Source of the DNA: an uncultured Clostridia bacterium
Lineage (GTDB): Bacteria > Bacillota > Clostridia > TANB77 > CAG-508
Direction: 5' to 3'
Length of the DNA: 64,000 nt
NCBI GenBank assembly: GCA_947624655.1
Contig: CANQLH010000001.1
Location: forward strand, 1 to 64,000
Shown here piece after piece: positions 9,140-17,927 of the stretch. Both the position numbers and the translations under genes were made by a program. The first letter of the stretch is position 1. Each line of letters begins with the position of its first letter. The notes under the pieces are model-generated. The model worked only from the letters and a program-made list of their open reading frames with translations, made no database searches and had not been told where the DNA came from.

Positions 9140-10952
9140 TTTCATATTCCTCCATTAAAATATAATTTTCTATATCTTCTTCCGAAAGAAGTTCATAAGT
9201 TATATTTTTTACTTCTTTCATTTCTTTTGTATCTTGCAAATTCTTTATTTCTTCTAATCCTAATAACGATACTGTTCCTATTGCCCTGTCCACTACTCCG
9301 TGTTCATATTCTTTGCCCTCTCCATCTGCAGTATATTTTACATTTGGGTGTTTCATAATGTCATATTTCAAGTCTATAACTGGCTTTTCTCCTCTTATTA
9401 AGACTATTGCTTTATCATTATCTAGCATTCTAACTTCATCTGCTGTCAATAATTCTCTACCTGTCTGTTGAAAATTAGTTGAATAATTGCCACTATGTCC
9501 TGTCGATTTGCCATAAGTGTTAGTATCAATCGTAGATTTGCCGTAAAAGTTCACTAAAAAACTTGTGTGATGTTTGTTCATTTCCGTCCGAAGATAAACA
9601 AGTTCATCACAATTTCCGTACAATACTCTCCCATTGTTTCTCAAATAATGCTTTTAATTGTGATAAATTTTGCAAAATTATTGATACAAATACATTTCTG
9701 GAACGCATAACACTTAATATTTTTTCAAAGTCATCTGGAAGTGCAACATTTGCAAACTCGTCCATTAAGAAATGAACTGGTATAGGTAATGCACCTTTGA
9801 ATTTATTATCTGCTCTATAAAAAGCATTTTGAAAAATTTGTGTATATAATATGCTAACTAAAAAATTGTAAGAAGTATGTGTATCTGGTATTACAGCAAA
9901 AACTGCAATTTTTTCTTCTCCTATTTTCTCTAATTCCATTTCATCTGTCATTGTTATTCCTGCTATTTCATCAAGATTAAATTTTTCAAGTCTTGAAGAT
10001 AATGTAACTTGAATTGACTTTAATGTTCTTCCTGCTCCGACTATGATAATCTTTGTAATACTTAACTGCTATGTGATTTGGGTTTCTATGTTCTAGTCTT
10101 TTAAATAGAATATCAAGTGGACTTTCATAATCTTCATCATCTTCTTTTGGCTTTCCTGCTCTTAACATTTCTCCAACAGTTGCAAAGTTTTGCTCATCTT
10201 CTGGTGCTTCATATTTAAGATAAAATATCAATGCTGATAATAACATTTGTGCAGTAATGTCCCAAAAAGGATCTGACGAATTACTACCTTTTGGAGTTGT
10301 ACTTTTAAATAAATTTGCTACTAACTTTTGCACATCATTATCATCTTGCATATACTTGAAAGGGTTATAACAATGACTTAATTTTGGTGTTACTAAATCT
10401 AATACTTTTACTTTATAACCCTCTTTTTCTAGTAAGTGTCCAGTATCTCTCAAAATTTCGCCTTTTGGGTCTAATATTACATAGGAACAATTACATTGCA
10501 TAATATTTGGCTTAACAAAAAATCTTGTTTTCCCTGCACCGACTTCCACCACAAACTAAAGTATTCAAATTTCTTCTGTGTTTTTGTGCTTTTAATCCTA
10601 TGTTTATGTTTTGTGTTAATATCTTGTTTTTATTTATAGGCTTTTGCATATATTTCTTATTTATTTGTTTGGCTACACCCCATATTGCAGAGCCGTATTC
10701 TTCGCCTCGTCTATAATTTCTCCTGGTCGATAGATATATACCTATGCCCAAAATATATGCAAACAAAAAAATAAGAACAGTTTTTAAACTATTCTTACAT
10801 AACTCTATTTCAAATGGTGTACTCATTTTTTGGGGTAGATTTTTAATTATCTCTACAATTCCACCATCTACATAAGGTGCTGTTAATAAAGCAATCCATA
10901 TTATTACTATTCCTATAAAACAATATAACACAATATTGCTTTTATCTTTCAT
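9111..10952 (-). CDS. virD4: VirD4/TraG type IV coupling protein (six CGG frameshifts)
   Basis: A 611-aa coupling ATPase after skipping C at CGG 10541, 10039, 9618, 9590, 9586 and 9543. That length is normal for TraG/VirD4. Two N-terminal membrane helices (residues 6-26, 52-72) precede Walker A, read GGSGAGKTRFF only with the skip at 10541. Other motifs are ILDPKGEI, FLMDEFANVALP (Walker B), and NCDELVYLGGNEQTSHKF then SELLGKSTI. The last stretch needs four skips and matches the conserved VirD4 C-terminal pattern YLGGNEQ. Read normally the gene is five fragments. It delivers the relaxase-DNA complex to the channel. Confidence 0.93.
9541..9543 (-). other. in-frame CGG, +1 frameshift site 4 (VirD4)
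   Basis: TTA CGG CAA becomes TTA GGC AAA, giving SELLGKSTID. This is the third skip in 48 bases and returns the reading to the frame of the 3-prime end. Confidence 0.9.
9584..9586 (-). other. in-frame CGG, +1 frameshift site 5 (VirD4)
   Basis: Directly follows the Gly codon made by site 6. Skipping C gives the second Gly of YLGGNEQ. The P-site codon is GGA. Confidence 0.9.
9588..9590 (-). other. in-frame CGG, +1 frameshift site 6 (VirD4)
   Basis: CTT CGG ACG becomes CTT GGA when C is skipped, giving the first Gly of the conserved YLGGNEQ motif. Confidence 0.9.
9616..9618 (-). other. in-frame CGG, +1 frameshift site 7 (VirD4)
   Basis: GTA CGG AAA becomes GTA GGA AAT, giving ESIVGNCDELVYL. 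Without the skip translation stops two codons later. Confidence 0.9.
10037..10039 (-). other. in-frame CGG, +1 frameshift site 8 (VirD4)
   Basis: AGT CGG AGC becomes AGT GGA GCA, giving DYHSGAGRTLKSIQV and joining the two central VirD4 segments. Confidence 0.88.
10539..10541 (-). other. in-frame CGG, +1 frameshift site 9 (VirD4 Walker A)
   Basis: AGT CGG TGC becomes AGT GGT GCA, turning SRCREN into SGAGKT, the nucleotide-binding loop of the coupling ATPase. Confidence 0.93.
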
Positions 10953-11139
10953 CTCTATTGTCCTTTTTAAATAAAGATTTCTTTTTTGATGGGGCGTTTA
11001 TAATTTTTTCTAATATTTCGTTTATAAATTGTGTATCTTCATTTTTACTTATCATATCAGTTCTTTTTTCATTTATTATATTTACTACGGCTCTATGTTC
11101 ATATTCATCTAACTCTGCTACTCTTTTTTCTTCGCTCAT
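10942..11139 (-). CDS. small hypothetical protein, 65 aa
   Basis: A short charged protein (MSEEKRVAELDEYEHRAVVN) with one predicted helix pair and no membrane segment. Its stop overlaps the start of VirD4 by 11 bases and it has an AGG-type ribosome site. Small proteins with an EHR-VVN pattern occur immediately upstream of VirD4 in related elements, which supports it being real, but I know no function. Confidence 0.65.
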   Translation of the reverse strand: MSEEKRVAELDEYEHRAVVNIINEKRTDMISKNEDTQFINEILEKIINAPSKKKSLFKKDNRDER

Positions 11140-11146
11140 TTTTCGC

Positions 11147-12112
11147 CTACCTTTCTGGAACTGATTTGTTCTTTTCCTTATTATTTATCTCAAAATGCTG
11201 ATATATTTTTGTATCAATACTTTCAAAATTGCCTCTTATTATATTTAATTCTCCTCTTACTCCTTTTGGCTCTTTTTGATTTGTTAATTCTTCTGGTAAA
11301 TTGCTAAAGTCAAAACCAGAAACATCAATTCCGTATTTTTCACATAACATATATGAAATACAATAGCTTCTAAAATTTTTTATATCGCTATTTTCTTCAT
11401 CTTTCATTTCAATATTTCCTAGTTCCTGGAATAATGTTTGAAATAGTAATTCTCTGTCCATACCTTTACATACATATAATACATTTTCATCTCTATTATA
11501 TTCAGAGCCTAATGTTCCATTTGGTAATTTATCTACTGATTTTCTTGGTACTTCACAATCACTTATAATCGCTTCTAATAATTTTCTATCATCATATTTT
11601 TTTACTATTTCTTCTTTTGGTGCATTAGTTTGTGTTATATCATATACTTCTTTTGGATTATAATATATTCTATTATTAGATTTGTTAGGCTCTAATATTT
11701 TTATACTTTTAGCATTCGATATTAGTTCTATACCGATTTCATTCCACGAACTTTCATCTTTTATTCGTGTACTATTTGGTGCTTTTTCTAATAAAACTAA
11801 ACAATTTCCAACGGAATGTTTTGAGAATCTACTTTGTATATCAAGATATTGTTTAAATTTTTTACTATCATTTCCTACAATAGTTGCCATTCTGTCCATA
11901 GTATCATAAATTGCTTGTCTATCTTGGTCTTGTTGCTGTTTCCAATTATTCTTTTTTTCTTGCCAATTACTTTTATTCTTATATCTATTAGTTGAATAAT
12001 TATTACGATTACTATTTGTTCTATATTTGTTTTGATTTTTCGTATAATTCTTATTAGTTGAATAATTATTTGTTTTATTATTTGTACCTAAAATTTCATC
12101 AACTTCATTCAT
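11147..12112 (-). CDS. ArdC-like protein with degenerate metallopeptidase motif
   Basis: A 321-aa protein. Residues 1-60 are a low-complexity Asn/Lys/Tyr-rich linker. Residues about 75-160 (AIYDTMDRMATIVGN through FSKHSVGNCLVLL) resemble the N-terminal single-strand-DNA-binding domain of ArdC/LtrC-like antirestriction proteins. The C-terminal part has the usual downstream pattern ending in SYMLCEKYGIDVSGF, but the zinc site normally HExAH reads FQELGNIE, so metallopeptidase activity is probably lost. It may cover incoming single-stranded DNA. It lies between PcfB and VirD4 and has an AGGAG ribosome site. Confidence 0.7.
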   Translation of the reverse strand: MNEVDEILGTNNKTNNYSTNKNYTKNQNKYRTNSNRNNYSTNRYKNKSNWQEKKNNWKQQQDQDRQAIYDTMDRMATIVGNDSKKFKQYLDIQSRFSKHSVGNCLVLLEKAPNSTRIKDESSWNEIGIELISNAKSIKILEPNKSNNRIYYNPKEVYDITQTNAPKEEIVKKYDDRKLLEAIISDCEVPRKSVDKLPNGTLGSEYNRDENVLYVCKGMDRELLFQTLFQELGNIEMKDEENSDIKNFRSYCISYMLCEKYGIDVSGFDFSNLPEELTNQKEPKGVRGELNIIRGNFESIDTKIYQHFEINNKEKNKSVPER

Positions 12113-12114
12113 TT

Positions 12115-12966
12115 CTACTTGCTCCTTTCTTTTCGTCTTTTTCTTCTTCCATTTCTATTAGAATTATCTAAATGCTTTGGCTCTTTGAAATGTTTTCCTT
12201 TATTGCTTTCTTTGTTTTGCTTTTTTTCTTGTTTTTGTTTTTCTTTTGTTGCTGAACTATTTATTTGAACATCTTGTTTTCCCATTTGTTCTTGTTTTTC
12301 TTTTGCTTCCAATTCCTCTGCTATTTCTTTTAGTTCTTGTTTTACGGATTTCTTTTCATCTGCTTTAGAATTGTCCACTTTGCCTTTTGATTTGGTATTT
12401 AAGGAACTCTCTAACTGACTCTTTCCCTCCGTATCTTTTGTATCATTACTGGGTGTTTCTATTTGTTCTTCTTTTGCAACAGGCATAATATCATCAATAA
12501 ACTGTTCATCTTCTGTTTTTACCTGTTCTACTTTTTCTACTGAATTTTGTTTAGCTTGTTTTTCTAATTCTAAATCTCTTTCAATAGATGCAATATCTCT
12601 AAAGTTAAATCTTTGTGCTATTCTATTCATTTTTGAAGCATCTTCTTCTCTTACCATAATATCAACCATTCCGTCAATTTTAGAATTTTTCTTATCTGCT
12701 AATGCACAATATAAAACTCCATACTTTTTAGCTTCTTGTGAGAATTTTTTTAAATCTTCTGCTCTTATTGTAAATATTTTTAATGGCTTACCTGTTTTTA
12801 GCATATTTGTTAGTCTTGTTTTTCCTTTTGTCTGTTGTTTATCTTTCATTATCGTATAAATCATAACAGCCATATTTTTTGCACCTGCACCTGCAATTTT
12901 AAATGCTACTTCCATTCCCTCCAAAGTTAATCTAACTACTTCTTCTGCTGAATCTGATGAGTTCAT
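12115..12966 (-). CDS. PcfB/DUF3801-family conjugation protein
   Basis: A 283-aa protein. The N-terminal 130 residues (EGMEVAFKIAGAGAKNMAV through SKMNRIAQRFNF) match the DUF3801/PcfB pattern found next to relaxases in Gram-positive elements. The remainder is a long Lys/Glu/Gln-rich, probably disordered tail ending in a basic RNGRRKRRKERSK. PcfB-like proteins are thought to assist the relaxosome or coupling protein. Its ATG overlaps the relaxase stop (ATGA), implying translational coupling. Confidence 0.82.
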   Translation of the reverse strand: MNSSDSAEEVVRLTLEGMEVAFKIAGAGAKNMAVMIYTIMKDKQQTKGKTRLTNMLKTGKPLKIFTIRAEDLKKFSQEAKKYGVLYCALADKKNSKIDGMVDIMVREEDASKMNRIAQRFNFRDIASIERDLELEKQAKQNSVEKVEQVKTEDEQFIDDIMPVAKEEQIETPSNDTKDTEGKSQLESSLNTKSKGKVDNSKADEKKSVKQELKEIAEELEAKEKQEQMGKQDVQINSSATKEKQKQEKKQNKESNKGKHFKEPKHLDNSNRNGRRKRRKERSK

Positions 12967-14330
12967 TTTTGAATTTCTCCTTTCTTTTTATTTTTTTCAT
13001 TTTCATTTTCTTTTTCCTGGATTTCTTTAATATTAGTTTTTATCTTTTGATTTTGTTCTTCAATTTTTTGACAATAGACCACCTCCTGTTTTAAATAATT
13101 TATCTTGTCAGTTAGAACTAAAATATCATCACAAAGTTTTTGTCTTTTTTCTGTATTTGTTTCCTTTTCTCTTTTTCTTCTTAATGATTTTCTGTTTTGC
13201 ATTACATTTTTTAGTTCATCTGTTACAAGATTTTTATATGAAAAAAGCTCCTTTGTAGTTTTAATTTTATTTCTACAAAGGAACTGTATTTCGCTAGATA
13301 TTTCGTCCATCTTTTTTATTTCTTTTCGCATTTCTGGACTAATCTTTACTCTATTTTGTTTTGTTTTTGGAAAAACTTTTAATATATAACAATAATGAAG
13401 ATATAATCTATATAAACTGCCACGATCAACTTGAATTTTTATAGTTTTTGCTTTTGCTGTATATCTTCTTATTTTTCTATATTCTTCTGGAAAAGGTATT
13501 CTTGGAATTTCACTATTCATAATTCTTTCATTTATATTTGCAATACTATATTCCATTCCAAAACTTCTTTCTATTCTAATATTTCTTTTATATGGTGGTC
13601 TGCATAAACTTATTTTATTTGCTCTAATTGTTATTGTATAGCCCATTTTTTCTAAAATAGTTTGAAAATTTTTATAAGAATATGCTTGTTTTATTGCAAA
13701 ATCTACATCTTCTTTTGTTGTTGTATAATAATCACTTTTTTGAATATATGAATTATAATATTTTGTATAATCTATGTTGTGTTTTCCACACGGTTTTTCT
13801 TCAATTACACTCAAATTATATTCTCGGCATAAATCATCTGATGTTTTTCTCATCATAGCATAATTTTCTCTGTTATTTATATATTTTTTTCCATCTACAA
13901 AAGAAACAGAATTTAAAATAAAATGATTATGAAAGTGTTTTGTATTAAGGTGTGTCGATACTAATACTTCGTATTTATCTCCCCATAATTCTTCAGCTAG
14001 TTTTACCCCTATTTCGTGTGCTTGTTTTGCTGTTACTTCTCCCTCTGCAAATGATTGAAAACCGTGATATGCTAAAATTCCTTTTTCTTTTCCAAAATGT
14101 TTTTTTGTTAAAATCATATCTTGTAATGCAGTTTGTGCAGTACAATTTATTCCTGTAACATAGAATTGTTTTTCTGTTTTAAAATCTGCTTTTGCATACT
14201 CTATTGCATTGTGTAAACTTTTATATGCTTCTTCTCCGTATTCTTCATTTTTAGTCTTTTCAATATTAGTTGTATAACTTATGACTTTATCAAGTCTAGT
14301 TTCAACTTTCCATAAACTTGTTGTTGCCAT
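12963..14330 (-). CDS. MobA/VirD2-family relaxase
   Basis: A 455-aa DNA relaxase that nicks oriT and leads the transferred strand. The N-terminal catalytic domain carries the three-histidine metal motif in TKHFHNHFILNSVSF. A likely catalytic Tyr lies in the first 30 residues (SYTTNIEKTKNEEYGEEAY). The C-terminal third is a coiled coil rich in Lys and Glu. The length and neighbours (MobC-like gene upstream, PcfB downstream) fit Tn1549-type mobilization. No in-frame CGG occurs. Confidence 0.92.
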   Translation of the reverse strand: MATTSLWKVETRLDKVISYTTNIEKTKNEEYGEEAYKSLHNAIEYAKADFKTEKQFYVTGINCTAQTALQDMILTKKHFGKEKGILAYHGFQSFAEGEVTAKQAHEIGVKLAEELWGDKYEVLVSTHLNTKHFHNHFILNSVSFVDGKKYINNRENYAMMRKTSDDLCREYNLSVIEEKPCGKHNIDYTKYYNSYIQKSDYYTTTKEDVDFAIKQAYSYKNFQTILEKMGYTITIRANKISLCRPPYKRNIRIERSFGMEYSIANINERIMNSEIPRIPFPEEYRKIRRYTAKAKTIKIQVDRGSLYRLYLHYCYILKVFPKTKQNRVKISPEMRKEIKKMDEISSEIQFLCRNKIKTTKELFSYKNLVTDELKNVMQNRKSLRRKREKETNTEKRQKLCDDILVLTDKINYLKQEVVYCQKIEEQNQKIKTNIKEIQEKENENEKNKKKGEIQK

Positions 14331-14340
14331 TGTTTTTACC

Positions 14341-14661
14341 TCATAAATATTTTTGTTTAATTTCTAATCTAAACTTTCTCCATTCTTGTATTTCTTTATT
14401 TAATATTCTTTCATCAATAAAGTCTTTATGATATAGTAATCTTTCAAGTTCGTCTAATGTTCTCATAAAGTTTCCCATTTTCTTTGTTGTAAGTTCATAA
14501 AAATTTTTATCTGGCTTTTCTTTTATTTCACAACCAAGTGCTGAATCTCGCATAAAAGTAGAAATATTTTTTCCTACTATTTCTGCTCGTCTTTTTATTT
14601 TATCTTTTTCTTCAAAATTTACCCTTATTGGTATAATAAAATCTCTTGGCTCATTTTTCAA
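14341..14661 (-). CDS. mobC: MobC-like relaxosome accessory protein
   Basis: A roughly 106-aa protein. The N-terminus (PRDFIIPIRVNFEEKDKIKRRAEIVGKNISTFMRDSALG) is the ribbon-helix-helix pattern of MobC-type mobilization proteins, which bind oriT and help the relaxase. I choose the TTG at 14661, which has GGAG eight bases upstream, over the ATG at 14679, which has no ribosome site. The candidate oriT lies directly upstream at 14690-14745. Confidence 0.82.
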   Translation of the reverse strand: MKNEPRDFIIPIRVNFEEKDKIKRRAEIVGKNISTFMRDSALGCEIKEKPDKNFYELTTKKMGNFMRTLDELERLLYHKDFIDERILNKEIQEWRKFRLEIKQKYL

Positions 14662-14689
14662 TTTTTTTGCTCCTTTCATTTTGATTTCA

Positions 14690-14745
14690 ACGGGGATTGG
14701 GGTGTCCCCATAAATAACAAATGTGTATATACATTTGTCTTGCTT
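14690..14745 (-). other. candidate oriT with two palindromes
   Basis: Just upstream of the MobC gene lie GGGGTGTCCCC (14699-14709) and a perfect palindrome with arms ACAAATGT and ACATTTGT around GTATAT (14717-14738). A GC-rich block in AT-rich DNA next to MobC and the relaxase is where oriT sits in this element type. The nic position is not identified. Confidence 0.5.
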
Positions 14746-14766
14746 GTTAGGACATAAAATTTATTT

Positions 14767-15054
14767 TTATGTGTGAAAATATTTTATATATTTTTTTCTA
14801 AATTCGTCATCATTTTGTTCAATTTTTGTTAAAATTTCTTTGATATTTTCTAAATTTTTCATATCATTTTTGCTTCTTATTTTTTCTAAAATAATGTCAT
14901 AATCTATTTTTTTATCTTTTGATTTTTCAAATATTTCTCTATCTCCTAATTCTAAAAACTCTAACAATTTTGTTAGTGCTTCTTTGTAATTATTTGCTTT
15001 TAATTCTATGGTATTTGTTATTATTTTTTTTACTGTAAATCTATAAGTTTTCAT
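14767..15054 (-). CDS. hypothetical element protein, 95 aa
   Basis: Not recognised. A small charged protein (MKTYRFTVKKIITNTIELKANNYKEA) whose first 35 residues look like a beta-beta-alpha unit, followed by helical Lys/Glu-rich sequence. It starts four bases after the joined primase stop, with an AGGA ribosome site, so it is likely co-transcribed with the primase. It ends just before the candidate oriT. Confidence 0.6.
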   Translation of the reverse strand: MKTYRFTVKKIITNTIELKANNYKEALTKLLEFLELGDREIFEKSKDKKIDYDIILEKIRSKNDMKNLENIKEILTKIEQNDDEFRKKYIKYFHT

Positions 15055-15057
15055 TTA

Positions 15058-16036
15058 TTATCTTGTCCTTTCTTTGTTAAAATTTTTATTTTTTATAGGT
15101 GTAATTCCTAGTAAATCACATAAATATTCGTTATAATCTTTTCCGTTTTTTAGGTGGTCTATCTATAATTTCATACTTATCTGACATAACAGTTTTTAAT
15201 GCTTTTGTTGCATTTCTTCCTGCTTCATCGCTATCTAAACATAGATATATTTTTGTTATTTCTTGATGTTTTTTTAAGTAATTTTCTATTGCAATAGGTA
15301 CTTTACTCTCTTTTAAAACCTTTGCAGGTTGATAAACTCCTGCTAATGAAATCATTGTTTTATCTTGCCAATCTTGACCATATAATTTAAAAAGGGTTGC
15401 ATAAGATAATAAATCTATTGCACCCTCAAATATAAATATTTTATCTGTTTTTTCTTTACTTTCTAATCTAAAAGAATACATTTTATTGCTACCTGTTGCG
15501 TCATTTTTGAATTTACTTTCATTTGTTGCTCTGCACCCTGCATATTTTGCATTTCCCATTTCATCATAACCTACGAACACTACATTATGATAGTGTTTTT
15601 CTTCATAAATTAAATGTTTTTCTATACATTTTTGTATAATTTCTTCATCAATTCCTCTTGATTTTAGATATTGTTTTACTCTGTTTTCATTATCGTTTTT
15701 CTCTGGTAGAATTAAAGATACATTATTATTTTTTTCTTGTTTTTCTACAAATATTGGAGTTCTAATTTTCATTTTATCTAATATGAATCGTGCATTCTTT
15801 GGAAATGTCATATTTTGTGTTTTTTCTAAAAAATCCATAGCATTTCTACCACCAATACCTACTGAACACCAATTCCAAAAACCATTTGACATTTTCAAAC
15901 TATCGTGTGTTTTGGTACAATATTGTGTTCTAGTTTCTCTTACAACCTCCTCTGGATAATAGGTTTTAAGAAATGTTAGTAAGTCAATTTCTCTTGCCTT
16001 TTTTACTAATTCTGGTGGAACATAATCTTCTTTCAT
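15058..16036 (-). CDS. toprim-domain DNA primase of the element (one CGG frameshift)
   Basis: A 325-aa protein after skipping C of the CGG at 15145. The N-terminal part has a zinc-finger-like CHC2-type region (YCTKTHDSLKMSNGFWNW, then GIGGRNAMDFLEK). The toprim core is KIFIFEGAIDLLSYATL and IYLCLDSDEAGRNATKAL. It matches the DUF3991-toprim proteins of conjugative elements, which prime the transferred strand. Normal reading ends DRPPKKRKRL, whereas the shift restores DRPPKKGKDYNEYLCDLLG, the conserved end of this family. The new stop at 15058-15060 sits neatly before the next gene. Confidence 0.88.
15143..15145 (-). other. in-frame CGG, +1 frameshift site 10 (primase)
   Basis: AAA CGG AAA becomes AAA GGA AAA, converting KKRKRL-stop to KKGKDYNEYL, the conserved C-terminal motif of toprim primases of this kind. 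Confidence 0.9.
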
Positions 16037-16038
16037 AT

Positions 16039-16707
16039 CTATCTACTTTCTTTACTTTTTATATTTTTTTCTTTTTCATATTCTTTTACTACTATGTCTA
16101 TTGTATCGTCCATTGTATATGAAATTTCCTCTCCTAATCTACCATCGGAATTTCTCCAATCTTCATAAAATTCTGATAATAAGTTATCTTCTTTTAATAA
16201 TGCTTTTAGTTCATCTTCATCTAAATTTTTTTCTTTTATTTCGCCTATTATTTCTCTTTTTACAGTTAATTCATAGGCACTTTCTAATATTTCATCTACT
16301 GTTTTTTGTTTTAATTTTTGTTCAAAATCTTCAAGTTCTGTTTCTAATTTTTCAAATAATTTTTCTTTTAATTCTTCTGTTTTTTCCATTTTATTGCCTC
16401 CTCTCTCATTTTCTTTTTCAAGTTCTTTTAACATTTTTTCCTGTACTAATTTTAGGTCATTACTAAAAAAATATTTGTCTTTGTAGCTTTTGTAATAGAC
16501 TTTGTTTTCAAAAAAACTTACTATTCTTTCAAGTTCCATTTCAATGCCACTTGTAAAATACATATTTTCTCTATCTTTATCTTGTGGATTATAATTTATA
16601 CTTGGAATAGTATATTCTTTCAAAAAAATCTTACCGTTATTTTGGCTTATTTCTTCTTTCAAATCTTGATAAATTTTACTAAAGATCTGCTCTGTTTTTG
16701 TTTTCAT
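16039..16707 (-). CDS. DUF3848-like element protein with possible internal start
   Basis: A 222-aa protein. The N-terminal 110 residues are unrecognised. The C-terminal half (KLFEKLETELEDFEQKLKQ, then EILESAYELTVKREIIGEI and ALLKEDNLLSEFYEDWRNSD) resembles DUF3848 proteins, which accompany primase and helicase genes in Tn1549-like elements. ATG 16707 has AAGGA seven bases upstream. An in-frame ATG at 16389 has a strong GAGAGGAGG site ahead of it, so a shorter DUF3848-only product may also be made. The stop is two bases from the primase start. Confidence 0.65.
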   Translation of the reverse strand: MKTKTEQIFSKIYQDLKEEISQNNGKIFLKEYTIPSINYNPQDKDRENMYFTSGIEMELERIVSFFENKVYYKSYKDKYFFSNDLKLVQEKMLKELEKENERGGNKMEKTEELKEKLFEKLETELEDFEQKLKQKTVDEILESAYELTVKREIIGEIKEKNLDEDELKALLKEDNLLSEFYEDWRNSDGRLGEEISYTMDDTIDIVVKEYEKEKNIKSKESR

Positions 16708-16722
16708 ATTTTTCCTTTCCAA

Positions 16723-16761
16723 CAAAAAAAAGAGATATAAACTTATAAAAATTTATATCTC
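16723..16761 (-). terminator. intrinsic terminator after the cargo block
   Basis: Minus-strand arms GAGATATAAA and TTTATATCTC with a ten-base loop, then eight T. It lies between the 16786 gene and the start at 16707. Confidence 0.8.
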
Positions 16762-16785
16762 CTCTTGTTTATATTTTATTATTTT

Positions 16786-17160
16786 TTAATTATTCCATTC
16801 ATATTCTGATGTTAGATTCTCTGGTATATTTGTTGTATTTTGTTCTTTGAAAAGCATAGCTTCTCCATTTGAATAAGATATTAACCACTCATCTTGTGAA
16901 TATTGTTTAAAAGTATATATTTCATCTGTTTTATCATCTCCAATATAGCCTAAATAACTACCTCTTTTTGTTGGGTTTATTGCTGAATATGGTACATATC
17001 TTTTATCTTTATTTATTATATATCTATAATCTTCCGTTTTAGATGCTTCATATATTATTGGATTTGACTTGTCAAAGTTGTTCTGCATTTTTATTATAAC
17101 AATTGCTCCAATAATAATCAAAATAATTGCACAAACTGCTATTACTACTTTTTTGTTCAT
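16786..17160 (-). CDS. membrane-anchored hypothetical protein, 124 aa
   Basis: An N-terminal membrane helix (VVIAVCAIILIIIGAIVII) followed by an extracellular domain of about 95 residues with several Tyr and Trp (GSYLGYIGDDKTDEIYTF, DEWLISYSNGEAMLF). No family is recognised. I choose ATG 17160, which follows GGGAG. It is the last cargo gene before a terminator. Confidence 0.65.
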   Translation of the reverse strand: MNKKVVIAVCAIILIIIGAIVIIKMQNNFDKSNPIIYEASKTEDYRYIINKDKRYVPYSAINPTKRGSYLGYIGDDKTDEIYTFKQYSQDEWLISYSNGEAMLFKEQNTTNIPENLTSEYEWNN

Positions 17161-17221
17161 TACATCATCTCCCTTTTTGTTTTTCATATATAATTATCTG
17201 CTCTATAACTTGTAATTTGTA

Positions 17222-17866
17222 TTATATATATAGTCTTAAACTATATACTATTACTAATATTACTGCAAATAATAAACTATAAACACTATTTTTAGGTTTC
17301 GTATATAAAACTGTCATTGTTCCTAAAAATAATAATGTGTCTATTGTACTTTTAAAATAAAAATACCAAATTCCAACACTAAAAGATTCTTTCAACATTA
17401 CTGCTAATATTACACTAGAAATTATAATTGAAATTTTGTTATTTCCTTTTGCATACCAACAAATAAATGCAAGTATTGGAGTTATAGCAGTTATTCCATA
17501 CCAAATCACCATATAACTTTTAGGATTAAAACCACTAAATATAATTGTATATAGATGGTAACTTACTGTCATACCTACAAAAAATAAAAATACATTTAAA
17601 CCTGCTCTTAATGGTGTTTTGCTAAAAACAGAAATAGTGATTGCTAAAAATATCCATATTCCAACATAAGAAAAGACATTTCTTAAATCTAATATTCCTA
17701 GTATATGTTGCCACCATATTTCATCATTGATAGCGAGGTTATCTAACCATTTGGAAAACACACCTAAAATTATACCTAATAATAGTATCAATAAACTATA
17801 TATAATCTTTTTAGATATTTTTATATCTTTATTAGGTTTTCTAATACTATCAAGCCACTCTTTCAT
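17222..17866 (-). CDS. polytopic membrane protein, 214 aa
   Basis: About six hydrophobic helices follow a short soluble N-terminus (MKEWLDSIRKPNKDIKISKK). No transporter signature is visible and I cannot name the family. The ATG has an excellent GGAGG ribosome site. Part of the cargo block between primase and the large helicase, it has no obvious link to conjugation. Confidence 0.7.
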   Translation of the reverse strand: MKEWLDSIRKPNKDIKISKKIIYSLLILLLGIILGVFSKWLDNLAINDEIWWQHILGILDLRNVFSYVGIWIFLAITISVFSKTPLRAGLNVFLFFVGMTVSYHLYTIIFSGFNPKSYMVIWYGITAITPILAFICWYAKGNNKISIIISSVILAVMLKESFSVGIWYFYFKSTIDTLLFLGTMTVLYTKPKNSVYSLLFAVILVIVYSLRLYI

Positions 17867-17927
17867 TGAGAACCTCCTTTAAAATAACATCTCCTTTACA
17901 AATTACTAACATAAATTGTAAGTTTCA

